Below are positions 54,710 to 62,523 of a DNA stretch of 64,000 nucleotides, piece by piece. The translations under genes were made by a program, and so were the position numbers. This stretch comes from UBA4416 sp040389965 (GTDB taxonomy: Bacteria > Bacteroidota > Bacteroidia > B-17B0 > Aurantibacillaceae), in the NCBI GenBank assembly GCA_040389965.1, contig JAZJZF010000023.1, positions 1 to 64,000 of the forward strand, written 5' to 3'. The stretch's first letter is position 1; every line of letters begins with the position of its first letter. Below the pieces are notes generated by a model, which had not been told where the DNA came from, searched no databases, and saw only the letters and a list, made by a program, of their open reading frames with translations.

Positions 54710-56857
54710 TTAACTTAATATCAATGTTATCTTATCGCCTTTATTAAATTTTTGTCCGGCTTCAATGGATTGTTTTTTTACTGATCCCATTCCAAATAAT
54801 TTCACATGGAAGCCCGAATTTTCAAGTAAAAACAAAGCATCCTTTGCAGATAAGCCGTTTAGGTTTGGTACAATTCCTTTTTTTAACTGGCTTTCCAGAT
54901 TAGAAGCTTGCAATACTATTTTTGTAGAATCGATTCCGTTTCTGGAAACATATTCTTCGTCTGTTCCACTTGTTTTTACAGGTAGTTTCAATGCTTTAGA
55001 AGCAATGAGCATTTCGTTGTTTTTAGACTTAATGCTTTCAGGTGCTTTGGTTAACAGGTTTTGTTTGTTATTAACCGGTTCTAAAAAATCAAGGCTGCTG
55101 GAATAAACTTTCTCTGCAATCTCTTTAAATACAGGCCCTGCTACTACGTTCCCATAATAAATACCATTGCTCGGAGAATTAATAATAACGATGCAGGTAT
55201 ATAAAGGATTATCGGCCGGAAAATAACCTACAAACGATGCCTGGTAATTTCTGTTTCCTATTTCTCCATAAGCCGATTGTCCTTTTGCACGATTAGCACC
55301 TGTATTGGCGATTTGCGCAGTTCCTGTTTTACCACCCACCTTAAAGGCAGTGATGTTTAAACCTTTTCCGCTTCCATTTTGTACTACGCCTTCCAACATC
55401 TCCTTTGCCTTAGCTATCGTTTCTTTTTTAACGATTTGTTCTACCAATACTTCCGTGGTGAATGTTTTAACGGTCTTACCATTTTTTCTGATCTCCTTTT
55501 CGAAACGAGGTTTTACCATTTTACCTCCGTTAGCAACTGCATTATACAATGTCAGTGTCTGCAAGGGTGTAATCAAACTTTCATAACCATAACTCATTTG
55601 AGGCAAGGTTAATCCTGACCAATCATTACTTTTTGTTTCTTTAATTAAAGGACGGGCTTCTCCGGGAATAGCTAATCCTAATTTTTGATTCAAATGAAAT
55701 GATTTTAGTTTGTCAACGTATTTTTGTGGATTCTTAGAATAGTACTTCATAATAGTAAGAGCAGCAGCCACATTAGAAGAAGTTTCGAATGCTCTTTTTA
55801 GTGTCAGGATCGGTGTTTCAGGTGTATGCGAATCTTTAATCGTTTTATTATAGTAGGTTACTTCTCCATTTCCAACATGTATTTTTTCTTCCAGACTTAC
55901 ATTGTAATCGTCCATTACTGCCAGGTACGAAGCCAGTTTAAATGTTGATCCCGGCTCTGTTGCGTAACCAATAGCATAGTTCAGACTTTCAGTATAAGAT
56001 GTTGAGTCTTTGCCATTCCTTGCAAGGTTTGCAATGGCTTTGATCTCGCCTGTTTTTACTTCCATTAAAATAGCGCAGCCATGGGATGCTTTATTTTTAA
56101 GAAGTGTTTTCATCAAGGCATTTTCAGCAACATCCTGTATATTAATGTCAATAGTGGTATATAAATCGCTGCCGTCTTTTGGTTCAACTTCGTTCTCATC
56201 ATTAATAGGTCGCCATACATCGCCCGCAATTTTTTGCATCAAACGTTGTCCGCTGATACCCATCAATAATGTATCATATGCACCTTCTAATCCAACAGGT
56301 TTAATGCCGGTACGGGACATGCCAATAGTTCGGGCAGCCAGCATTTTAAAGGGAAGTTCACGTTTGTTAGTTTGTAGTGTTACCAACCCGCCGCGTTTTC
56401 CTTTTTTGAAAATAGGAAAGGTTTTAAGCACCTGTAAGTCTTTATAAGACACATTACGTTTTAATACCACATAACGGTCTCCGCTTTTACGGGCCTTTCT
56501 TAATAGTTTAGTGTATTGCTTAACCGTTTTGTCTTTAAATAAATCGGCGAGCATAAAGCCTAAGGAGTCAACTTTATTTTCAAATAATTTTGAGTCGATA
56601 GAAGGGGCGTTAATATCAACAGCTATTTCATAGTAAGGAAGTGAAGTGGCTAATAAATTACCGTTAACATCAAAAATATTTCCACGAACGGCTTCAATCT
56701 CAAAAACCTTGGTATTAAAGGCTTCCGCTTTGGCTTTCCATTCGTCGCCTTCTTTAAACTGGATAATACATATCTTATAAAGAATAGCCAAAGCAAATAC
56801 ACATAAAAATATGTACACTAAATACGTTCTTGATAATATGTCTTTTTTGTTTTCCAA
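54710..56857 (-). CDS. ftsI: Class B penicillin-binding protein (FtsI/PBP2-type transpeptidase) with PASTA domain
   Basis: This 715-aa protein has an N-terminal membrane helix (YLVYIFLCVFALAILYKICI) and a dimerisation domain (about 40-230). The transpeptidase domain has the SxxK motif STFK (in TEPGSTFKLA), SSN (in ETSSNVAAAL) and KTG (in GGKTGTAQI). It ends with one PASTA domain (VPNLNGLSAKDALFLLENSG), seen in many Bacteroidota and Gram-positive division PBPs. It cross-links septal peptidoglycan with FtsW. The start is TTG at 56857. Confidence 0.96.
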   Translation of the reverse strand: MENKKDILSRTYLVYIFLCVFALAILYKICIIQFKEGDEWKAKAEAFNTKVFEIEAVRGNIFDVNGNLLATSLPYYEIAVDINAPSIDSKLFENKVDSLGFMLADLFKDKTVKQYTKLLRKARKSGDRYVVLKRNVSYKDLQVLKTFPIFKKGKRGGLVTLQTNKRELPFKMLAARTIGMSRTGIKPVGLEGAYDTLLMGISGQRLMQKIAGDVWRPINDENEVEPKDGSDLYTTIDINIQDVAENALMKTLLKNKASHGCAILMEVKTGEIKAIANLARNGKDSTSYTESLNYAIGYATEPGSTFKLASYLAVMDDYNVSLEEKIHVGNGEVTYYNKTIKDSHTPETPILTLKRAFETSSNVAAALTIMKYYSKNPQKYVDKLKSFHLNQKLGLAIPGEARPLIKETKSNDWSGLTLPQMSYGYESLITPLQTLTLYNAVANGGKMVKPRFEKEIRKNGKTVKTFTTEVLVEQIVKKETIAKAKEMLEGVVQNGSGKGLNITAFKVGGKTGTAQIANTGANRAKGQSAYGEIGNRNYQASFVGYFPADNPLYTCIVIINSPSNGIYYGNVVAGPVFKEIAEKVYSSSLDFLEPVNNKQNLLTKAPESIKSKNNEMLIASKALKLPVKTSGTDEEYVSRNGIDSTKIVLQASNLESQLKKGIVPNLNGLSAKDALFLLENSGFHVKLFGMGSVKKQSIEAGQKFNKGDKITLILS

Positions 56858-56865
56858 TTTTATAT

Positions 56866-56932
56866 GTTGTTTGTTATTTGTTTTTGGTTGTTTGATACAT
56901 TTCTAACAACCAGAAACCAACAACTTTTATTC
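56866..56932. repeat. Heptad arrays (TTGTTTG type), inverted pair, ftsL-PBP spacer
   Basis: The plus strand reads TTGTTTG then TTATTTG then TTTTTGG then TTGTTTG (about 56869-56896). An inverted array follows (ACAACCA then GAAACCA then ACAACTT, about 56905-56927). Confidence 0.55.
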
Positions 56933-56933
56933 T

Positions 56934-57395
56934 TTACTCTTCTACACTACCAACAGATGCTTTAATACTGTCCATTTCAATTTTCATCGGTGCTACTACA
57001 GGTTCCTTAAGTCCCAGTGTATCTACCGCTGCTGCTACCTGGCTTTGCTTACTAATAAACATCAAATCCGATTTTGAGGAAATGTATTCTGTTCTTAATT
57101 CTTTTATCTGGTTACTTATTTTATTTACTTCCCTTATCTTATCATCGGCGTAATAACCGTTTGCTATATATAAAATGGCTATAAAGGCCAGGAACAGAAT
57201 AAAAGGAATGTGTTGCGTTGTTCGGTCATCACTTAAAAACGCGCCACCAAAAATTTTGGAAAGTCCTTTTGCCAGTACTCCTTTCTTTACCGGTTTACCG
57301 GGTTTCGTAACAGGAGTCGGCTTTTCCATTTCCACAAGTTCTTCGAGCTCTTGTAGTTCTTCTTTTTCTGCTATGTCCCTGAATTTGTTTGCCAC
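56934..57395 (-). CDS. ftsL: FtsL-like cell division protein
   Basis: This 153-aa protein has an acidic cytoplasmic N-terminus of about 65 aa, one membrane helix (HIPFILFLAFIAILYIANGY) and a short periplasmic coiled coil (DDKIREVNKISNQIKELRTE). This bitopic layout and its place between rsmH and the PBP identify it as FtsL; sequence identity to E. coli FtsL is not expected. The start is GTG at 57395. Confidence 0.87.
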   Translation of the reverse strand: MANKFRDIAEKEELQELEELVEMEKPTPVTKPGKPVKKGVLAKGLSKIFGGAFLSDDRTTQHIPFILFLAFIAILYIANGYYADDKIREVNKISNQIKELRTEYISSKSDLMFISKQSQVAAAVDTLGLKEPVVAPMKIEMDSIKASVGSVEE

Positions 57396-57468
57396 TCTTT
57401 AAAGTGTTTAATTCTTAATTTTTAGTTTTTAATAATTTTCATTGCTACTAGGGATTAAACACTAATAA

Positions 57469-58392
57469 TTATAGTTTTGCTGCTACTCTTAATTTTGCGC
57501 TTCTTGCCCTTGGGTTTTCAGCAATTTCCTCTGCATCCGGAACAATTGGTTTTGAAGTGAGCGATTTAAAATACCTGGTTACTTTTCCAAATACCACATC
57601 CTTTTCTTCTTTACCTTCTATATTTCCGGTTTTAATTAAATTTTTTACAAGGCGGTCTTCCAAACTATGATAACTCATCACTACCAGATGGCTTCCGGGT
57701 TTTAACAGGTCAACACATTGTGTCAGGCATTCTTTTAAAGCTTCCATTTCCTGGTTTACTTCAATACGTATGGCCTGGTATACTTTTGCCAGATAGCGGT
57801 TCTCTTCAAATTTCGGAGTGCAGGCTTTTATGGCTTCCTTAAACTGATCAGTAGTTTCAATGCTTCCATGCGTTCTTGCTTCAAAAATGATATTGGCCAG
57901 TCTAAAAGCATTATCCACTTCGCCATACTCTCTAAATACCTGTGTCAGTTTTTTTACATCATAAGAATTGATGACTTTTTTTGCAGTGAGATCGCTCTTC
58001 TGATTCATACGCATGTCGAGTTCTGCTTCAAAACGAATAGAAAACCCCCTTGGACCTGTATCAAACTGATGTGAAGAAACTCCCAAATCTCCCAGTATCC
58101 CATCTACCTTTGTAACGCCGTATAACCTTAAGTAATTAGTAATGTACCTGAAGTTATGTGGTACAAATGTCAGGCGCTTATCATCCGGCACATTGGCTTT
58201 AGCATCTTCGTCCTGATCAAAAGAAAATAATTTTCCTTTGTCCGACAGGTGCTTTAAAATTTCTTTCGAATGTCCGCCGCCGCCAAAAGTAAGGTCCACA
58301 TAAACGCCGTCGGGTTTTATGTTAAGGCTTTCAATACAAGGTTGTAAAAGAACGGGGATATGATAAGGAGTATTACTCATCATCTCCATCAT
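57469..58392 (-). CDS. rsmH: 16S rRNA m4C1402 methyltransferase RsmH
   Basis: RsmH methylates N4 of C1402 in 16S rRNA. The 307-aa protein has HIPVLLQPCIESL, the SAM-binding VDLTFGGGGHSKEIL, GILGDLGVSSHQFD, GPRGFSIRFEAELDMRM and the C-terminal NPRARSAKLRVA. The frame overlaps mraZ by 20 bp. Four ATG codons occur within the first five; MSNTPYHIPVLL, just after the mraZ stop region, is a plausible alternative start. Confidence 0.97.
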   Translation of the reverse strand: MMEMMSNTPYHIPVLLQPCIESLNIKPDGVYVDLTFGGGGHSKEILKHLSDKGKLFSFDQDEDAKANVPDDKRLTFVPHNFRYITNYLRLYGVTKVDGILGDLGVSSHQFDTGPRGFSIRFEAELDMRMNQKSDLTAKKVINSYDVKKLTQVFREYGEVDNAFRLANIIFEARTHGSIETTDQFKEAIKACTPKFEENRYLAKVYQAIRIEVNQEMEALKECLTQCVDLLKPGSHLVVMSYHSLEDRLVKNLIKTGNIEGKEEKDVVFGKVTRYFKSLTSKPIVPDAEEIAENPRARSAKLRVAAKL

Positions 58393-58843
58393 TAAAATTT
58401 AAGTTGCCTAACACGTCTTCAGCCAGTTTTTCTATATCTACATCCTGCGTAAGGAATTGGTCGTATAATTTTTTGTCCCAGATCTCAATCACATTATTAC
58501 TCCCCAATACTTTTATATCTGTTGTTATATCGGCATAGTCCACTAACGCTTTTGGTAACAATACACGCCCGGTAGTATCTGCTTCGGCAGCTGTTGCACC
58601 ACCTGTAAATTTTCTTACAAACACATCGTTTGCTTTTATAAGGCGGTTAAGCTTACTTAATTTTTTGTTTAGCTTATTCCACTCGTTAATCGGGTATAGC
58701 ACTAAACATTTTTGATGAAGATTTCTGTTGATCACAAAGCCTTTTTCAAACACCTCTTCCAGCTGCTTCCTGAGATTCACAGGAAACATGAAACGCCCTT
58801 TAGCATCCACTTTACAATCAAATTCTCCTATAAGGCTTGTCAT
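58373..58843 (-). CDS. mraZ: Transcriptional regulator MraZ
   Basis: This 156-aa protein has two AbrB-like half-domains, each with the D-x3-R DNA-contact motif: VDAKGRFMFPVNLRK (14-28) and ADTTGRVLLPKALVDY. MraZ binds tandem boxes in its own promoter and represses or modulates the dcw operon. Exactly such an array lies upstream (58881-58923). It is the first gene of the cluster. Confidence 0.96.
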   Translation of the reverse strand: MTSLIGEFDCKVDAKGRFMFPVNLRKQLEEVFEKGFVINRNLHQKCLVLYPINEWNKLNKKLSKLNRLIKANDVFVRKFTGGATAAEADTTGRVLLPKALVDYADITTDIKVLGSNNVIEIWDKKLYDQFLTQDVDIEKLAEDVLGNLNFNDGDDE

Positions 58844-58866
58844 TAGCGGTTTTCGTTTGAATTGGT

Positions 58867-58923
58867 CAAAAATATCAAAATTTCACCACTTTTTACCACT
58901 TTTAACCCTTTTTTACCACTTTT
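58867..58923 (-). promoter_or_regulatory. mraZ promoter with four-copy MraZ-type operator
   Basis: On the minus strand four 10-bp units follow each other: AGTGGTAAAA, AAGGGTTAAA, AGTGGTAAAA and AGTGGTGAAA (58920 down to 58881). Three carry AAAGTGG, with flanking A, at 10-bp spacing. Published MraZ sites are TGGGN repeats with 5-nt spacers (E. coli) and AAAGTG[T/G] with 3-nt spacers (Mycoplasma), the same period. A -7 element TATTTTTG (58874-58867) lies just downstream, 23 nt before the ATG, so the array covers the expected -33 region. Confidence 0.8.
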
Positions 58924-59069
58924 GTTGAAAAATCAAAACGCTGTTAATAATTATGTGGCTGAATTTTTGTAAGGAATTACAACAGTAAAAGGATGAAATG
59001 GCCATATTTAACAGGCTATTTCGCAATTTTTGGAAAACTGCTTTTGTTTAATTTCCCGCTTTTTTGATA

Positions 59070-59099
59070 TTTGAGATATTAACAATTATATTATCTTTG
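59070..59099 (+). promoter_or_regulatory. Bacteroidota-type promoter
   Basis: TTTG (59070-59073), 18 nt, then TATCTTTG (59092-59099), a perfect TAnnTTTG -7 box. It ends 12 nt before the ATG of the acyltransferase at 59112, which also argues against the upstream TTG (59064) as start. Confidence 0.78.
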
Positions 59100-59111
59100 G
59101 CAACCTTAATT

Positions 59112-59966
59112 ATGGAACAAGCAAAATTTATAGATATAGAAAAGGTTTTAAAGGAAAAAGCTTACAAACTGTATAGATGGTTGCCCCGTTTTATAATTAA
59201 CTGGCTAAAAAAGAAACTGCATGAAAACGATATTAATGCAGCAATGGATGCCTTAAAAGATGAGCGTGGGTTGGAGTTTAACTCTAAAGGACTTAAATTA
59301 TTAGGTGCAGATGTGGAGTCCAAACACTCCGAACTTATTCCAAAAACAGGAACCGTTATTATTGCCGCTAATCATCCGTTAGGTGGGCTTGATGGCATGG
59401 CACTGATTAAAGCGGTTGGTGAAGTAAGATCAGATGTGCGTTTTTTTGTGAATGATATTTTAAGCAATATTAAAAACTATGGAGAAATATTTGTTGCGGT
59501 AAATAAAGTAGGTAATTCGTCAACCCGTTCGCTCAGAACGATGGAAGATGTATTTATGTCTGAGACCGCTGTACTGTTTTTTCCGGCAGGTCTGGTATCC
59601 AGAAAACAGAATGGTTTGGTAAGAGATCTGGAGTGGAAAAAGAGTTTTGTAACTCAGGCAATTGACCATGAACGTATGATACAGCCTGTTTTTATTGAAG
59701 GCGAAAACTCAAAATTCTTTTACAATTTTGCTAATTTCCGTAAGAAGCTGGGTATCAAAGCAAATATTGAAATGTTATTTCTGCCGGATGAAATGTTCAT
59801 GGCAAAAAAGAAACATATCATCATTCATTTCAGTAAACCATTTGATTCGGCCTTATTACATAGCGGTAAATCACATAAGCAATGGTCAAACCTGATCTAT
59901 CAATATATTTATTCGCCTGAATTTATGAAGGGAATTCCTTTTGAGGAATACATGAAAGGCAAGTAA
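59112..59966 (+). CDS. PlsC-like glycerophospholipid acyltransferase
   Basis: This 284-aa protein of the LPLAT/hemolysin-like group of acyltransferases has the catalytic motif as ANHPLGGLDGMAL (H88, D94). That is one residue longer than the canonical H-x4-D, as in the Bacteroidota members of this group. FFPAGLVSRK corresponds to the substrate-binding FPEG motif. By family it acylates lysophospholipid or a related lipid at the inner membrane. The frame extends 16 codons upstream to a TTG, but the promoter falls there, so ATG 59112 is chosen. It is divergent from mraZ. Confidence 0.88.
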   Translation: MEQAKFIDIEKVLKEKAYKLYRWLPRFIINWLKKKLHENDINAAMDALKDERGLEFNSKGLKLLGADVESKHSELIPKTGTVIIAANHPLGGLDGMALIKAVGEVRSDVRFFVNDILSNIKNYGEIFVAVNKVGNSSTRSLRTMEDVFMSETAVLFFPAGLVSRKQNGLVRDLEWKKSFVTQAIDHERMIQPVFIEGENSKFFYNFANFRKKLGIKANIEMLFLPDEMFMAKKKHIIIHFSKPFDSALLHSGKSHKQWSNLIYQYIYSPEFMKGIPFEEYMKGK

Positions 59967-59984
59967 ATTTATTGGGTAAAAGTT

Positions 59985-60040
59985 TTTTGGTTGTTGGATA
60001 TGACATTCTCAAACAACTTATTTCTAAAAACAAACAACTA
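59985..60040. repeat. Heptad-like inverted arms, PlsC-like to ispF spacer
   Basis: A left arm with TTTTTTGGTTGTTGGA (59991-60000 region) and a right arm CAAACAACTTATTTC then CAAACAACTAAAC (60010-60041 region) form an inverted pair. The TTGTTTG word is shared with the spacer at 56866-56932. Confidence 0.45.
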
Positions 60041-60045
60041 AACAT

Positions 60046-60528
60046 ATGGTAAACATAAGAGTAGGATTTGGATACGACGTACATCCTTTAGGTGAAGGCA
60101 GAGAACTATGGCTTGGTGGCATTAAACTCGAATTCGATAAAGGTTGCGTAGGCCACAGCGATGCCGATGTATTACTGCATGCTATATGCGATGCACTTTT
60201 AGGCGCGGCAAATTTGCGCGATATCGGGTTTCATTTTCCAAACAACAATCCAAAATACAAAGGCGCCGATAGTAAAATGCTTTTAAAAGAAGTAGTGGCG
60301 TTGTTAGATGAAAAAGGCTATGGAATAGGAAATATAGATGCTACGCTAAGTCTGGAGGCGCCAATGGTTAATCCACATATTACAGCCATGCAAATTATTT
60401 TAGCTCCTATTATGAATATTACGCCAAACGACGTTTCTATTAAAGCCACTACCAACGAAGGGCTTGGCTATGTGGGCCGGGGTGAAGGTGTAAACGCCTA
60501 TGCGGTTGCTTTGATTTATAAGAAGTAA
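60046..60528 (+). CDS. ispF: 2-C-methyl-D-erythritol 2,4-cyclodiphosphate synthase
   Basis: IspF forms the cyclic diphosphate of the non-mevalonate isoprenoid pathway, which also feeds undecaprenyl phosphate synthesis by UppS two genes on. The 160-aa protein has GFGYDVHPL (zinc ligands D11 and H13), GHSDADVLLHAICDALLGA (H45) and the C-terminal KATTNEGLGYVGRGEGV. Length and motifs are normal. Confidence 0.97.
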   Translation: MVNIRVGFGYDVHPLGEGRELWLGGIKLEFDKGCVGHSDADVLLHAICDALLGAANLRDIGFHFPNNNPKYKGADSKMLLKEVVALLDEKGYGIGNIDATLSLEAPMVNPHITAMQIILAPIMNITPNDVSIKATTNEGLGYVGRGEGVNAYAVALIYKK

Positions 60529-60584
60529 AGACTTTAATTTAGGTACGAAAATTGTTAATTTGTAACTGACCTAAATTTTAGCAT

Positions 60585-61622
60585 ATGATGAAAAAGCTAT
60601 GTTTTATATTTTTTATAGGCATATTCGTTTCTTGTAAAACCAATTTGGTTTACATTCACACAACCGATCCGGCGCCTGTAACCATTCCAAATTCTGCTAA
60701 AAATGCAGGTATTGTAAACAGATCAGTCCCAACGGATGATAACAAGGCACTTAATACGATGCACCAGGCCCTGTCGGTCGAAAATTTAAAATTAATTAAA
60801 GAAGCAGGGGCAGAAGGTATAGCAGGTTTAAATAATGCCTTGACTGAAAATAAATGTTTCGAAATGGTTAAATCCCTCAACCAATTAGACCTTCGTACTC
60901 CTGTTGCAGGCAGTTTTCCATCACAATTGCCATGGAAGGATGTTGAAACTATTTGTAAGGATAACGGCGTGGATATATTGTTTGTATTAGAAGTTTTTGA
61001 CTCACAATTAAAAGTAATTCCTTTAACAAACCCCACAAAAATTAATACCGTTACGGATGTGATCAACAACGTCACCCAGGCGCAGGTAGATATTGTTACC
61101 ACTGTTAAAACAGGTTGGCGCATTTACGATCCCAAAAATAAATATATACTCGATGAGTTTCCTCAGGCTCAGGATATGGTTGTTACAGCCAATGCCTCTA
61201 CAGCCATAAATACCGTGGAAGCCATGCTTGGACGAAAAGAAGCGATAAAACAAAGTGCTAACAGGCTCGGGCGGATCTATGCAGATAGAATTATTCCATA
61301 CCGCATTACCATTACCAGGGATTATTACGTAAAAGGAACCCAAAATTTTAAAATAGCCATGCGAAAAGCAAGAACCGGAAACTGGGAAGGAGCCGGCGAG
61401 CTCTGGCTTAAAGATACCCAAAGCGCCAAGCGGAAAATTGCGGGAAGGGCTTGCTACAATATGGCAATTCTTAACGAAATTAACGACGACCTGGAAGCTG
61501 CCATTAAATGGGCACAAACAGCTTATGAAAATTACAACAATAAGTTGGCCCTGGGCTATGTCAATAATCTTAAATACAGGTTGCAGAAACGTCAAAAACT
61601 CCAGTACCAGCAACAAAATTAA
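60585..61622 (+). CDS. DUF6340 family lipoprotein
   Basis: This 345-aa protein has a lipobox ending at C17 (IGIFVSCKT), so it is probably anchored to the outer membrane. The body resembles DUF6340, a Bacteroidota lipoprotein family of unknown function: YIHTTDPAPVTIP at the start, GVDILFVLEVFDSQ in the middle. The C-terminal part (AGELWLKDTQSAKRKIAGRA, then YNMAILNEINDDLEAAIKWA) looks like TPR helices. It sits between ispF and uppS with 56-bp and 151-bp spacers. Confidence 0.85.
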   Translation: MMKKLCFIFFIGIFVSCKTNLVYIHTTDPAPVTIPNSAKNAGIVNRSVPTDDNKALNTMHQALSVENLKLIKEAGAEGIAGLNNALTENKCFEMVKSLNQLDLRTPVAGSFPSQLPWKDVETICKDNGVDILFVLEVFDSQLKVIPLTNPTKINTVTDVINNVTQAQVDIVTTVKTGWRIYDPKNKYILDEFPQAQDMVVTANASTAINTVEAMLGRKEAIKQSANRLGRIYADRIIPYRITITRDYYVKGTQNFKIAMRKARTGNWEGAGELWLKDTQSAKRKIAGRACYNMAILNEINDDLEAAIKWAQTAYENYNNKLALGYVNNLKYRLQKRQKLQYQQQN

Positions 61623-61773
61623 AGGATCACATCTTTGGTCTTAATGAATCCTGTTTTATCATTTTAAGCCCTTTTTGTCATAAGGTTTAAACTCTTAACA
61701 CTATTTAAGACGAAATAACCCTATAATTTGTAGTATTTCGGCTAAAAGCGTAAATTCGTCGTTCTTAAATAAA

Positions 61774-62523
61774 ATGACTCAATTGGAACTGATAGACAAG
61801 CAAAATGTGCCTCAGCACATTGCTATCATAATGGACGGAAACGGCCGTTGGGCAAAGCAACAGGGTGAAAACCGCATCTTTGGTCATTACGAAGGAGTAA
61901 ACTCGGTAAGAGATGTGGTTGAAGGTGCGGGCGAAGCAGGTGTTAAATACATTACACTTTATGCATTCAGTACCGAAAACTGGAACCGCCCCAAAGAAGA
62001 AGTAGATGCGCTTATGGAATTACTGGTATCTACTATCAGTATGGAAACTCCCCAATTAAATAAAAAAAATGTTTCCTTACAGGCTATCGGTAATTTAAAA
62101 AGCTTGCCACCCGCTTGTTTGCAGGAGCTAAACGAGTCCATTGAAATGACTTCCAAAAACACAGGCTTAAAATTAATACTGGCTTTAAGCTACTCGGCAA
62201 AATGGGAATTAACAGAAGCCGTAAAACAAATTGCCGAAAATGTTAAAAACGGCAAGCTGGCTGTGGAAGATATTACAGAACTGGCAATTCAAAACGAATT
62301 GTGTACAAAAGATATTCCGGATCCTGAATTAATGATCCGCACCAGTGGCGAACACCGCATTAGCAACTTCTTATTATGGCAGCTGGCTTATGCGGAGTTT
62401 TATTTTACCGAAAAACTATGGCCCGATTTCCGTAAAGATGACTTGTTCACAGCCATATTAAACTATCAAAACCGCGAAAGACGCTTCGGTAAAACAAGTG
62501 AGCAACTAACTCAACACAAATAA
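61774..62523 (+). CDS. uppS: Undecaprenyl diphosphate synthase (cis-isoprenyl transferase)
   Basis: UppS makes the C55 lipid carrier used by MraY and MurG. The 249-aa protein has HIAIIMDGNGRWAKQQG (catalytic D21), FSTENWNRPKEEV, and the C-terminal DPELMIRTSGEHRISNFLLW with the metal-binding Glu in YAEFYFTEKLWPDF. Its stop codon is directly followed by the ATG of bamA. Confidence 0.97.
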   Translation: MTQLELIDKQNVPQHIAIIMDGNGRWAKQQGENRIFGHYEGVNSVRDVVEGAGEAGVKYITLYAFSTENWNRPKEEVDALMELLVSTISMETPQLNKKNVSLQAIGNLKSLPPACLQELNESIEMTSKNTGLKLILALSYSAKWELTEAVKQIAENVKNGKLAVEDITELAIQNELCTKDIPDPELMIRTSGEHRISNFLLWQLAYAEFYFTEKLWPDFRKDDLFTAILNYQNRERRFGKTSEQLTQHK

